A DNA stretch of 64,000 nt from Enterococcus termitis (GTDB lineage Bacteria > Bacillota > Bacilli > Lactobacillales > Enterococcaceae): positions 301,919 to 365,918 of the forward strand of contig NZ_MIJY01000023.1 in assembly GCF_001730305.1 (NCBI RefSeq), written 5' to 3'. The position numbers were made by a program, and so were the translations under genes. Below the pieces are notes generated by a model. That model had not been told where the DNA came from, ran no database searches, and saw only the letters and a program-made list of their open reading frames with translations. Positions 27,952 through 36,811 of this stretch are shown here, one piece after another. How positions within the stretch are numbered: position 1 is the first letter of the stretch; every line of letters starts with the position of its first letter.

Positions 27952-28094
27952 CAGCAATTTACTCATAAATTGGGTACAATAAAGAAAGCTGGCATATGCT
28001 AGCGCTATTGGCAACTTGTTTGGACAGCTTTCGGTGTCTTAACAAGACTTCGATCGTACGGTTGCCGCCAAACGATTGAAGTGCCAATTTTTTA
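27952..28094 (+). ncRNA. Structured small RNA gene, copy 2
   Basis: The -10 TACAAT (27975) is in the same GGTACAAT-AAGAAA context as copy 1; the -35 is weak. The transcript from about 27987 to 28094 has nearly the same length. TTGGCAACTTGT and GGTTGCCGCCAAA are conserved. The intervening hairpin differs in bases but keeps pairing (TTGTTTGGACA / TGTCTTAACAA), as does the terminal stem ACTTCGATCGT / ACGATTGAAGT, then six T. Confidence 0.65.
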
Positions 28095-28164
28095 TTTATC
28101 TGTCTATTTACCGTAACACCACATCTGATCATTACAGCACATAAAATTCTATCCTATGCTCTCC

Positions 28165-28193
28165 ATTATACAGAAAGAATCAAGCCACTGCAA
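28165..28193 (-). promoter_or_regulatory. Minus-strand promoter facing RNA copy 2
   Basis: TTGCAG (28193-28188), 17 bases, TATAAT (28170-28165) on the minus strand. Transcription would run antisense through RNA copy 2. The remaining bases of the 27310-28343 gap show no gene with a good ribosome site. Confidence 0.55.
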
Positions 28194-28343
28194 TGAGAAT
28201 AACGACTTGTCATAATTAGATAATGATTGAAAAATGACCCCTAAAAAGCGAATAAATAACAAAAAAGTTAAAAATGGTCTTTTTTTACTCACCTACTAAT
28301 GATACGATAAAGAAGAAACAAAAAGGAAGATGGAGGAAAAAGG

Positions 28344-28796
28344 ATGTTGGGTGCTTTTACATCTGAGGCGTATCGCCGAGGAATATTTTTAGGAGTGTTT
28401 TTTGCAATACCTGCCGTGATTTTATACGGAGTGATGCTCTTTGCTGAGATCGATCAGCTTGGCGTACAGATGAGTCTTGTTGGAGGAACTTTTTTTGCCT
28501 TACTAGCGGCTTTTCAATTTATTTTTAAAGAGGACGGCCTCTATTTATATGAACATGGGTTGGAAATCGTTCATTTTAAACGGAAGAAAACGATCCTTTA
28601 CAAAGATATCCGCTATTTTACGATTACGAGCAATTGGACATTAGCTGGGGCTAGTTCATTTTTCATTTCCTTTCGTAAATCGCCTCATATCGGGATTCGT
28701 ATGATGGATGAAAGGATGATCCGCTTATTTTTTGAAGCCAATCAGCATGCAGCGAATGAGTTGGGAGCTCGATTGACTTATGTAAAATCTTACTAG
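28344..28796 (+). CDS. Small membrane protein with PH-like tail, unknown function
   Basis: 150 aa. Two membrane helices (about residues 15-35 and 42-62) are followed by a beta-rich cytoplasmic part (GLYLYEHGLEIVHFKRKKTILYKDI is read in parts) that resembles bacterial PH/YcxB-like domains. GGAGG lies 7 bases before the ATG. It is the first gene before the TIGR04197 effector cluster (167 bases), and its promoter region is separate. A type VII accessory role is possible but not shown. Confidence 0.65.
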   Translation: MLGAFTSEAYRRGIFLGVFFAIPAVILYGVMLFAEIDQLGVQMSLVGGTFFALLAAFQFIFKEDGLYLYEHGLEIVHFKRKKTILYKDIRYFTITSNWTLAGASSFFISFRKSPHIGIRMMDERMIRLFFEANQHAANELGARLTYVKSY

Positions 28797-28963
28797 TTTT
28801 GATAAGAAAATAGAATATTTGAATTGTGAATCAAGAGATTTGCAATTTTTTTGTGTTTTTTAGAAATAGTTGATAACTATTAGAAGTAAAAATATGTCAA
28901 AATGGATAGTAAGGAAGCGTGAAATTGTAGACGTAAAAAAATGATATAAAAGGGGTTAATCTA

Positions 28964-29278
28964 ATGAGCGGAATCAATAGTAGCTTAACCGTTGCCGGTG
29001 GGGTTTCGGCACAACTAAGTCAAACAGCTAGTGGTTTTTCTTCTGTCAATCAAGCCGTGAGTAAGGCAGAGCGTACAACCGTTAGTGGAAATACAAATGC
29101 AAAAAACAGCTTAGCAAGTATTCACAGCAGAGGTCAGCGACTATCAAACGCGATCGCTAGAGACGGAAATAATATTCACTCAGTCGCGAAAGAATTTAGT
29201 AGCATCGATCAAAAAATAAAGCAAAGCTTTGACATACCATTTTTCTCACCAACAGTAGGAGGTGGCGGTAAACGATGA
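28964..29278 (+). CDS. TIGR04197-family type VII secretion effector partner
   Basis: 104-aa WXG100-like small secreted helical protein of the SACOL2603/TIGR04197 group: Ser/Gln-rich N-terminus (SSLTVAGGVSAQLSQTASG), no signal peptide, Gly-rich tail. Such proteins form the targeting partner for LXG substrates of the type VII (ESX) system. It overlaps the next gene by 4 bases. It is the first gene of the three-gene effector unit. Confidence 0.82.
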   Translation: MSGINSSLTVAGGVSAQLSQTASGFSSVNQAVSKAERTTVSGNTNAKNSLASIHSRGQRLSNAIARDGNNIHSVAKEFSSIDQKIKQSFDIPFFSPTVGGGGKR

Positions 29279-29643
29279 GTTTTGAAGAGAAAGAACTAAA
29301 AATCAATCAGCAATTACAACAAGTTAGCATAGAACAAGAAGAAAAACGTCAAGAAATTAGAGAGTTGGAAGATCTTGAAGCGGATTATTTTTCGATCCAC
29401 TATCAAGAACAGCGCTATTTTCAAGAGTTGATCGGCAACAATCAAGGCTCTCGTTACACAGGACATTTTATGGAGCTGGACGAAGAAGCTAATCGCCTTC
29501 ATCAATACGAACGACAGCGCTTGGAAGATATTGCAGAGCGTTTAGTCAATGAGGAAGTACAGTTGCATCGATTAGAGGAAGATCTCTACTACGAGCGCCA
29601 AAAATTATTCTCTTCTGAGGGTGACGGCGAGGTGAACTACTGA
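29275..29643 (+). CDS. DUF3958-like helical partner of the LXG protein
   Basis: 122-aa highly charged coiled-coil protein (INQQLQQVSIEQEEKRQEIRE read in parts; RLEDIAERLVNEEVQLHRLEEDL). It matches the small DUF3958-type proteins that lie between TIGR04197 and LXG genes and act as targeting chaperones (Lap-like). It overlaps the neighbour on the 5' side by 4 bases and abuts the LXG gene on the 3' side. Confidence 0.75.
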   Translation: MSFEEKELKINQQLQQVSIEQEEKRQEIRELEDLEADYFSIHYQEQRYFQELIGNNQGSRYTGHFMELDEEANRLHQYERQRLEDIAERLVNEEVQLHRLEEDLYYERQKLFSSEGDGEVNY

Positions 29644-30431
29644 TGCCGCTTAATTTTTATGTAGGAGAAGTCACCGCCCAAAGCGCCGCAGCCAAACAAA
29701 TGGCGAATGAGTATATGCAATTTTGCGGTACCTTAAAAGACAGCGTCAATGCCTTCATGAATGCACCATTATCGGGAAAAACCTACGACTCAGCGAAACT
29801 TTATTTCTCTACAGTCTACCCAACTTTAGCTAGTGGGTTTATACTAGTATGTGAAGCACTGATCGAAGCCCACAGCAAGTTCCCAGAAGAATTTCAATCA
29901 CAAGTCGACACCTGCGATGTGATCGAAGACCAACTAAAAGCAGAAATCGCCCAAGGCCAAGCCTTACTCCAAAACATGGCACGAACGATGGACAAAGAAA
30001 AAGAACCCAACCAACGCTTAGAACAACGCTATATGAGCGTTCAAAGCTCGATTCAAAAGAACGAAGAAAAACTACAGCGGCTGTACGAATTCAATGCCAG
30101 TTCGCCAGGACTGTTTGCGGATTTTGAAGCCCAATTAGCAAACTTGGATGCAGGATTAGCAGAAGTTGAAAAAGGTGCGGCATGGAATTCAGGTTCGGGA
30201 ACGTTTGATTTAGGTCGGATGAATATGGCTTGGACGAAACCGATCATGAATCAATGGAAAGATCGAGAAAAGTCCAAAGGAAACAACTTAGCAATACCAA
30301 AGAACAAGAATAAATTTGGCAGTGTCACCGAAGAAAATCTCATGCTTGTCAATTCTAATGAACTGAGAATACCTTTAAAAAATGTGCATCTTGATGATTA
30401 CGAAGTTGATCAGGTGACGTATTTTAGTTAG
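29643..30431 (+). CDS. LXG-domain type VII substrate, short and without a known toxin domain
   Basis: 262 aa. Residues 1-200 fit an LXG domain (NFYVGEVTAQSAAAKQMANEY... pattern, long helices and SQVDTCDVIEDQL near residue 86). The C-terminal 60 residues (LAIPKNKNKFGSV ... DDYEVDQVTYFS) match no toxin I know, and no immunity gene follows. LXG toxins are usually 400-600 aa. This may be a truncated toxin or a structural or adaptor variant. A terminator follows. Confidence 0.78.
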   Translation: MPLNFYVGEVTAQSAAAKQMANEYMQFCGTLKDSVNAFMNAPLSGKTYDSAKLYFSTVYPTLASGFILVCEALIEAHSKFPEEFQSQVDTCDVIEDQLKAEIAQGQALLQNMARTMDKEKEPNQRLEQRYMSVQSSIQKNEEKLQRLYEFNASSPGLFADFEAQLANLDAGLAEVEKGAAWNSGSGTFDLGRMNMAWTKPIMNQWKDREKSKGNNLAIPKNKNKFGSVTEENLMLVNSNELRIPLKNVHLDDYEVDQVTYFS

Positions 30432-30502
30432 CTATTCGAATAAATATTTAAGATATTCGATTCAATAGGTCTATTTAAAAGCAACTATAGATGTTTAGTT
30501 TT

Positions 30503-30542
30503 AAAAAGGTTTATCCTAATGAGTCAAGGATAAACCTTTTTA
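30503..30542. terminator. Bidirectional terminator after the LXG gene
   Basis: AAAAAGGTTTATCCT pairs perfectly with AGGATAAACCTTTTT. It serves the LXG gene and probably the convergent AraC gene. Confidence 0.85.
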
Positions 30543-30550
30543 AAATAGTT

Positions 30551-31507
30551 CTATTCTTCACTCTTAACCAACTTCCGATATTTCCCTGGAGTGGTTTGAT
30601 AATGCTCTTTAAATAATTTAAAAAAGAACGCTTTATCCTGGTAACCAATCTCTTCAATAATCGTTTGAATAGGCAAATCGGTTTGGCGTAAATAGGTTTC
30701 GGCGTAACGTAAGCGGTAATGAATCACCCAGTCAGAAAAGTTTTTATCTGTCTGTTTTTTGATGAATGAAGACAGGTAATTGGGATGGAAATGGAATTTT
30801 TCTGCTGTTTCTGATAACGTGACTGTTGTTAGATGTGTTTCGATATGAGCCAGAATTTCTTCGACTAAAACGCCGGAAGATAGATTTGAATCTTTGACAC
30901 ACAAGCCTTTATCAGAGAGCTGACTGATTTCTACCACAAATAAAACGAATGCAGATTTGGTCACTTTATTATTAAAATAGCGCATTTTTACGATCTGCTT
31001 TAGCAGTAAAAGTGCATAGACGTGAATATCCTCATTAGGGGAAAACTGATAAATAAAGTAATGGCTATTTTCTTCCGTCTCTTTGATACTTTCAACAAAA
31101 AAGCGATAAATAATAGGTTCCTCCGCAAATTGAGCCAATAATGAATCATTGAAATACTCTTTTTTAAAATAAAAGCTCAGCATTGTGGTCTCTGCTTCCA
31201 TTTCCTCATACTCAACGACGGTCCACTCATTTGCCAGCACTAAACATCCCGCTTTATATAACAATTCCTTATCATCGATCAAAATTTTTACTGATCCGCT
31301 AAGAACATATAAAATCCGAATATAAGGAGCACGATAAGTTAACCGTTCACTGGTGTTTTGACAGACAAAAGAGGCGATTTGCCGTTTAGGATTGGTCTCA
31401 AAATTTTCAAGCTCCTCGATCATTCCCGCTTGCGTTTTATTATAACAATCCAACGTTTTTAAAAATTCGAAAAAACTATCGAATTGTTCTTTAGAAAAAG
31501 TATACAT
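30551..31507 (-). CDS. AraC-family transcriptional regulator
   Basis: 318 aa. Residues 30-110 form a cupin-like sensing domain (YIRILYVLSGSVKILIDDKEL read in parts). The double HTH is at about 215-312 (TLSETAEKFHFHPNYLSSFI; TIIEEIGYQDKAFFFKLFKEH). Start 31507 follows GGAGGAAATC; a start 12 bases upstream overlaps that site. It is divergent from the EamA transporter, which is its likely target. Confidence 0.87.
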   Translation of the reverse strand: MYTFSKEQFDSFFEFLKTLDCYNKTQAGMIEELENFETNPKRQIASFVCQNTSERLTYRAPYIRILYVLSGSVKILIDDKELLYKAGCLVLANEWTVVEYEEMEAETTMLSFYFKKEYFNDSLLAQFAEEPIIYRFFVESIKETEENSHYFIYQFSPNEDIHVYALLLLKQIVKMRYFNNKVTKSAFVLFVVEISQLSDKGLCVKDSNLSSGVLVEEILAHIETHLTTVTLSETAEKFHFHPNYLSSFIKKQTDKNFSDWVIHYRLRYAETYLRQTDLPIQTIIEEIGYQDKAFFFKLFKEHYQTTPGKYRKLVKSEE

Positions 31508-31710
31508 GATTTCCTCCATCTTAAAATAGCCTACTTAATATGTTTGAACAGACTAATTCAATTATTCTCAAATGACAGTATAATGAATTGGAATTCAGAT
31601 GTAAATAGCTATTTAACAACTTTCTATATTGTGAAAAATCGAGCAATTCAATTGTTTGATGTATATGACAAAATGGAATAAGACACTTTGTGTGAGAGGG
31701 GAAACAAAAA

Positions 31711-32712
31711 ATGACCACAACGAACCAGAAAAAAGCGCCAACAAAAACGATGATCGCCATTGCAGCTATTGTAACCAATGTCATTTGGGGAACACCGTTT
31801 AAATTAATCAAAATCATGAATGATGAGATGGGTATTTCCAGAGATGCTTTGGGAGATAATTATATTGGACAGGTTTTAGCAACAATCAGTATTCGCTTTT
31901 TTATTGCAGGTATTATGACATTGATTTTCGCTATGTTTATTAAACAAAATATTTTTAAAGTAACTAAAACGCAATGGAAAGAAGTTATTATCATGGGACT
32001 GTTGTCAACAACAGCTGCTTACTTCTTTTTCAATATTGGGAATGTCAATATTTCTTCGACCATTAACTCAACGATTCTGGCGCAGTCTACCATCTTTTTT
32101 GCGGCGATTTTAGCTCATTTTGCGTATAAAAACGATAAGTTGACTATGCCTAAAGTGCTTGCGCTAGTGATTGGTTTTGCTGGATTGATTATTTCACAAT
32201 TAACAGGTGGAACAACAATCAATGACATGTTTGAATTTGCTTTGACGGGTGAAGGCTTTATGTTGATTTATGGATTGATTGCAGCATTGGCAACGATGCT
32301 GGCGAAAAAAATCGGATCTACGCTGAATTCATTTGTTATGACCGGCTGGAATTTGATTATTGGCTCAGTTTTCTTATTTATCATTGGTCTATTTATGGGC
32401 GGCACGTTAAGCTATATCAACTGGACGCCGCTGGGTGTGATTCTGTTGGTTATTTTAGCAGCAGCTTCAGCAATTCCATTTAGCCTATGGTACTGGTGTG
32501 CGCAGTATGCTAATCTAGGAGAGATCACTGTTTACAAATTTATCATGCCGATTTCAGGTAGTTTGTTGGCTGTTATTTTAGGTGAACGATTCACGTGGCC
32601 ATTGGCATGCGGACTGGTTTTAGTTTGCCTATCAATCATCTTGATCAACCGGCCGCCAAAATCGTTTCAGGCATTGGCAAAATCTCGTAAACAGGAAAAA
32701 GAATCAGCATAG
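31711..32712 (+). CDS. EamA/DMT-family transporter
   Basis: 333-aa protein with ten predicted membrane helices in two EamA repeats (WGTPFKLIKIM near residue 26; AAASAIPFSLWYWCAQYANLGE near 250, read in parts). The charged tail is cytoplasmic. It should export or import a small metabolite; the substrate is unknown. GAGAGGGG precedes the ATG. It is divergent from the AraC regulator and 25 bases ahead of proC, so proC may share its message. Confidence 0.85.
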   Translation: MTTTNQKKAPTKTMIAIAAIVTNVIWGTPFKLIKIMNDEMGISRDALGDNYIGQVLATISIRFFIAGIMTLIFAMFIKQNIFKVTKTQWKEVIIMGLLSTTAAYFFFNIGNVNISSTINSTILAQSTIFFAAILAHFAYKNDKLTMPKVLALVIGFAGLIISQLTGGTTINDMFEFALTGEGFMLIYGLIAALATMLAKKIGSTLNSFVMTGWNLIIGSVFLFIIGLFMGGTLSYINWTPLGVILLVILAAASAIPFSLWYWCAQYANLGEITVYKFIMPISGSLLAVILGERFTWPLACGLVLVCLSIILINRPPKSFQALAKSRKQEKESA

Positions 32713-32737
32713 TTATTTTTGAAAGGAAGTCACTTTT

Positions 32738-33547
32738 ATGAAAATCGGATTTATTGGAACAGGAAATATGGCAGGAGCGATCGTTCAAGGGATCGTTGCG
32801 AAGAACTTTGTTAAAGGAAAAGATGTTTATTTATTTGATGTCTTAACAGATAAAGTCAAAGAGCTAGCGGCTCAAGTTGACGGAAATGTATGCTCCTCTG
32901 CAGGAGAAGTGATCGAACAAGCAGATGCGATCGTTCTTTCTGTCAAACCAAATATCATCCAAAAAGTTGTGGAAGAAACCAAAACAGTCGTTTTAGAGAA
33001 AAAGCCTTTGTTGATTTCGATTGCTGCTGGAACAACGTTAGAAAAACTGGAAGGTTTAGTCGGTACAAGTACATTGCCAATCATTCGAGTAATGCCTAAT
33101 GTAAATGCTATGATCGGTTTAGGCGCTGCTGCTGTAGCCGGAAATCAGAATGCTTCGAAAGAACAAGTGCAATACGTGATTGATTTATTCAATGCTGTAG
33201 GAAAAGCGTGGCAAGTGGACGAAAAAGATTTTTCAGCCTATACCGCTTTAGCAGGAAGCTCACCCGCTTATGCGTATTTGTTTATTGATAGTCTAGCTCG
33301 TGCTGGTGTAAAGCATGGTTTGACGAAAGATAAGGCGCTGGAATATGCTGCACAGGCTGTTTTAGGTAGTGCTAAAATGATCATGGAATCAGAGGAAAAC
33401 CCGTGGACATTGATCGACCGTGTCTGTTCTCCTGGTGGAACGACAGTGGCTGGCTTATTGGCTTTGGAAGAAGAAGCCTTTATTGCTACGATCGTAAAAG
33501 GGATCGATGCAACAGTCGCACGTGATGAGGAAATGAAACAATTATAA
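32738..33547 (+). CDS. proC: Pyrroline-5-carboxylate reductase
   Basis: 269-aa NAD(P)H enzyme for the last step of proline synthesis. FIGTGNMAGAIVQGI is the Rossmann motif; SVKPNIIQKV and IIRVMPNVNAMIG follow near 75 and 115; the P5CR signature LAGSSPAYAYLFID ... SPGGTTVAGL lies at about 170-235. Normal length. AAAGGAAG precedes the ATG. Confidence 0.93.
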   Translation: MKIGFIGTGNMAGAIVQGIVAKNFVKGKDVYLFDVLTDKVKELAAQVDGNVCSSAGEVIEQADAIVLSVKPNIIQKVVEETKTVVLEKKPLLISIAAGTTLEKLEGLVGTSTLPIIRVMPNVNAMIGLGAAAVAGNQNASKEQVQYVIDLFNAVGKAWQVDEKDFSAYTALAGSSPAYAYLFIDSLARAGVKHGLTKDKALEYAAQAVLGSAKMIMESEENPWTLIDRVCSPGGTTVAGLLALEEEAFIATIVKGIDATVARDEEMKQL

Positions 33548-33562
33548 TATAAAAGATAACGA

Positions 33563-33614
33563 GAAAAAAACAGACGAAACATCGTGATTACAACGGAGTT
33601 TCATCTGTTTTTTT
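33563..33614. terminator. Terminator between convergent proC and ECF gene
   Basis: AAAAAACAGA-GAAAC pairs with GTTTC-TCTGTTTTTTT on both strands. Confidence 0.85.
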
Positions 33615-33628
33615 AGCTCGATTTAACG

Positions 33629-34273
33629 CTATAGTTTCTGCGTGGCATTTGTTTTGACTAATCGTAATAATACAGAAGCGACTGCTGCTGTGGCAATGGC
33701 CGCAACAATGGCTTCGACGATCCCGCTAGTGAAAATAACGGTTAAAATCGCTGTGTAGATCGCAGCTCCACTTGCTCCGATCGTTTGTGCATAGGCATCT
33801 TTAAATAGAAAATAAATCAAGTTCATCACGAGAATCGTGTTTGTCGCTGAACCCAAAAAACCTGCAATAAACAAACTGACAGTTTGTGATGTGGGTCTAT
33901 TTCTTGTTATTTTTCTTAAGCCAATATAAACGAAGTAAGGCACGACACCGATCAAAATTCTCGGCACCAACGCAATCACGATCGCTTTCCAGCTGCCTTG
34001 ATTTGTGCCAATGACTGGAATAAATGGAGAAAAGACAAAGGACAGAGGAGACAAGACCACTGTACTGCGGATCATACTGATTACGCCGAAAACACCGCCT
34101 AAAAAAGCGCCGATTCTAGGACCTAAGATGATCGATGCAATGATCACAGGGATATGCATCGTTGTTGCATTGATCGGACCGATCGGAATAAATCCTAGAA
34201 AGGGAACGGCTGATAATAAGATCAAGATTGCTAAAAACATAGCAGTTAGTGTGAATGTTTTTGTATTTTTCAT
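33629..34273 (-). CDS. ECF transporter substrate-binding (S) subunit, probable pantothenate
   Basis: 214-aa integral membrane protein with about six helices. The N-terminal LTAMFLAILI helix holds the small-residue pattern used by S subunits to meet EcfT. The gene is last in an operon with coaB and coaC, so pantothenate (PanT type) is the best substrate guess. The energising EcfA/A'/T module must be encoded elsewhere. The substrate is inferred from context only. Confidence 0.82.
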   Translation of the reverse strand: MKNTKTFTLTAMFLAILILLSAVPFLGFIPIGPINATTMHIPVIIASIILGPRIGAFLGGVFGVISMIRSTVVLSPLSFVFSPFIPVIGTNQGSWKAIVIALVPRILIGVVPYFVYIGLRKITRNRPTSQTVSLFIAGFLGSATNTILVMNLIYFLFKDAYAQTIGASGAAIYTAILTVIFTSGIVEAIVAAIATAAVASVLLRLVKTNATQKL

Positions 34274-34289
34274 AAATGACTCCTCAAGA

Positions 34290-34832
34290 TTATTTCGCTA
34301 AAATTTCACTGACTTTCGCCACGATTTCTTCAACTGTAGCCAAGGCACCACGACCGAAATCACCACACGCCAGTAGTGCTTCACGAGGTTCAATCTCATG
34401 ATAGCCGACTTTTTTTAAAGTAGCTAGATTTCTTTGGGTGATTGGATTTTGATACATATAAGTATTCATCGCTGGGGCAATGACCTTTGGCACTTCTTCT
34501 TTTAACGCTAAAGCAACCGTTGAGAGCATATCATCAGCGATCCCATTGGCAAGCTTCGCTAAAATATTAGCAGAAGCTGGTGCGACGATAAATAGATCCG
34601 CCTTTTTCGCTAACTCGATGTGATTGATTTTATCAGGTGTAATTTCTTCCATGACATTTGAATGGACTGGGTTTTTAGAAAGTGACTGTAAAGTTAACGG
34701 CGTGATAAACTGTGTGCTATTTGTTGTCATAATCACTTCAACATTGTAGCCCAATTTAGTTAATTGACTGGTTATATCAGCTGATTTATAGGCAGAGATG
34801 CTACCTGAAACACCTAATAAAATAGTTTTCAT
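34290..34832 (-). CDS. coaC: Phosphopantothenoylcysteine decarboxylase
   Basis: 180-aa flavoprotein that decarboxylates 4'-phosphopantothenoylcysteine. GVSGSISAYKSADI at the start and the PASANILAKLANGIADD block near 85 are diagnostic; PAMNTYMYQNPITQRN carries the catalytic Asn. The start ATG at 34832 overlaps the coaB stop as TGATG; the ATG one codon earlier is also possible. Separate coaB and coaC genes are typical of enterococci and streptococci. Confidence 0.92.
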   Translation of the reverse strand: MKTILLGVSGSISAYKSADITSQLTKLGYNVEVIMTTNSTQFITPLTLQSLSKNPVHSNVMEEITPDKINHIELAKKADLFIVAPASANILAKLANGIADDMLSTVALALKEEVPKVIAPAMNTYMYQNPITQRNLATLKKVGYHEIEPREALLACGDFGRGALATVEEIVAKVSEILAK

Positions 34833-35602
34833 CATTGATTCCTCCATTTTTCTTCGACCTTGTTGACGATCAATTGAGCAATTTCAGCTTTGGTTTGTGC
34901 GGTCTGTGTTTGACCTAAAGCATTGATCAGGATTCCTTTGTGCTGCTCACCTTGAATGGTTTCTAAATCATTGGCTAAGATGAAATCACACTGATTTTTT
35001 GCAAGGATCGATCGACCAACTTGGATCAATTCAGCTTCTGAAACACCAACAAGCAGCTTGAATCCAACTAAAATCGCCTGAGGTTGCTTTTCTCGAAGCA
35101 TTGCAATTATTTTAGGGTTTTTCTTTAAAAAAAGCAAGAGACGATCTGTTTTAGAAGGGATTTTTTTCTGATCTTGTACCGTTTCGCCCATCTCGTCTAA
35201 ACTGATCTGTATATGCTCTTTTAATTGTCTTGTATCGTTCAGGTCTCCAAGAGTACCTATTTTTTCTGAAAGCTGATCGATAAATGTTTCTTCCGATAAG
35301 GTTGTCTCGGTGGTAAAATCACTAACAGCCATACTGTGAATGATACTATCAAAAGCAGTCTGTGCGAATTGTTCAAGTAACGTGGTTTCTAATTCTTTCG
35401 TTGTTTCGATTTCCAAGATATTCAGTTCGGGTTGTTTGGCAGGTCGAACCGCTTGAGGTGTGGTCACATAGGTCACCAAATGACCTTGTGCTAAAAATGT
35501 CTCGGCGATCGTTTTACCTAAACGTCCTGTTGAGTGATTGGTGATTGAGCGGACATTGTCAATTTTTTCTGAAGTACCGCCTGCTGTAATTAAAATATTC
35601 AT
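34832..35602 (-). CDS. coaB: Phosphopantothenate-cysteine ligase
   Basis: 256-aa monofunctional CoaB. ILITAGGTSEKIDNVRSITN at the N-terminus is the nucleotide/phosphopantothenate loop, followed by STGRLGKTIAE and later LVGFKLLVG. It joins cysteine to phosphopantothenate. First gene of the coaB-coaC-panT-like operon; coupled by overlap to coaC. A probable ribosome site AAGGGG precedes the start. Confidence 0.9.
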   Translation of the reverse strand: MNILITAGGTSEKIDNVRSITNHSTGRLGKTIAETFLAQGHLVTYVTTPQAVRPAKQPELNILEIETTKELETTLLEQFAQTAFDSIIHSMAVSDFTTETTLSEETFIDQLSEKIGTLGDLNDTRQLKEHIQISLDEMGETVQDQKKIPSKTDRLLLFLKKNPKIIAMLREKQPQAILVGFKLLVGVSEAELIQVGRSILAKNQCDFILANDLETIQGEQHKGILINALGQTQTAQTKAEIAQLIVNKVEEKWRNQ

Positions 35603-35617
35603 AGATGTGATGCCCCT

Positions 35618-36610
35618 TTAATTCATTTTTATGATAGTGCGGCCGATATGGGTGCCTGCCTGTAATTGGGCTAAAGTATCTGGTAATTGTGCCAAGGAAA
35701 TTTCATTGACTAGTTCATGGTGACTGACGTTTAAATCTGTTGCTAGACGTTTCCACATGGCTAAGCGCGGGTCCATTGGTACATTAACAGAATCGATACC
35801 TAGTATATTGATGCCTCGTAAAATAAAAGGTAATACGGTTGTATTCAACTTGATTCCAGCTGCATTTCCGCAAATCGCAAGACTGCCACCATAACGTAGT
35901 TGAGCTAAAAGTGCTGCAGTGATATCTCCGCCCACTGTGTCGACTACAAAATCTACCGTTTGTTTTGCTAGCGGCTTGATTTTTTCTGGTAAAAAGTCAT
36001 CAACAAGTAAAACCTGTGAAGCACCGATTTTTTTCAACGCTTGTTCTGATTCTTTTTTACGACTTAAAGCAAGGATGTTTTGATAGCCTAGTTGTTTCAA
36101 CATAGCAATCGCAAGGCTACCTACGCCACCTGTGGCACCAGTAACTAAAATAGTTGCGTCTTTATTTTGACTAAGTCCATGTTCTTCTAATGCTTGAACA
36201 GACAAAGCCGCAGTAAAACCAGCTGTGCCGAAAATCATTGCATCTTTTAGACTCAAACCGTTAGGCAAAGGAACGACCCAGTCACCGGGAACGCGTGCAA
36301 GTTGAGCAAAGCCGCCAGTATGTGTTACGCCTAGTCCGTAACCTGTGACCAACACATCTTGTCCTTCTTTAAAACGAGCATCAGTTGAAGTCAAAACTGT
36401 TCCACTTAAATCGATGCCGGGAATCATCGGATACTGTCGAATCACACCACCGTTTTGTTTCGCTGCTAATGAGTCTTTGTAGTTCACAGAAGAATAAGCA
36501 ACACGAATCGTTACATCACCTGTCGACAGTTCATCAAGTGTTGTTTCTTTTATGTCTGCTTGGAACCGTTCATCTTGTTCATTTACGATAAATCCAGAAA
36601 ATTGTTTCAT
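35618..36610 (-). CDS. YhdH/AcuI-type quinone oxidoreductase-like protein
   Basis: 330-aa MDR-superfamily reductase. YKDSLAAKQNGG near residue 43, IPGIDLSGTV near 62, the NADPH motif VTGATGGVGSLAIAML near 150 and VDTVGGD near 220 fit the YhdH/YhfP group (acryloyl-CoA reductase-like). No structural zinc cysteines. The start ATG 36610 has AAGGAGG 7 bases upstream; a longer reading frame to 36712 lacks support. It lies 15 bases upstream of coaB on the same strand, so read-through is possible. Confidence 0.86.
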   Translation of the reverse strand: MKQFSGFIVNEQDERFQADIKETTLDELSTGDVTIRVAYSSVNYKDSLAAKQNGGVIRQYPMIPGIDLSGTVLTSTDARFKEGQDVLVTGYGLGVTHTGGFAQLARVPGDWVVPLPNGLSLKDAMIFGTAGFTAALSVQALEEHGLSQNKDATILVTGATGGVGSLAIAMLKQLGYQNILALSRKKESEQALKKIGASQVLLVDDFLPEKIKPLAKQTVDFVVDTVGGDITAALLAQLRYGGSLAICGNAAGIKLNTTVLPFILRGINILGIDSVNVPMDPRLAMWKRLATDLNVSHHELVNEISLAQLPDTLAQLQAGTHIGRTIIKMN

Positions 36611-36811
36611 GGAAATCCTCCTTTTAACGTTCATTTGTTTTGATGTTACTATCATAACATATTCTCTTTTTTTCTTTAGCGAATTCTTCTTAAAACGCCC
36701 TTCATAATACAAGAAAAATAGGATAGAATAAGAAGTGATCGTTTTATTGACTTGGAAAGTAAAAATAATGCCATCTATTTCTAAAAAAGAAGATGAAAGG
36801 GAACGGTGTTA

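Noticed and set aside
27560..28160. Fst/par type I toxin in the small RNA region
   Set aside because: Short minus-strand frames exist (for example an ATG at about 27911 with a hydrophobic run), but none has a ribosome site or the Fst-type membrane helix followed by a charged end.
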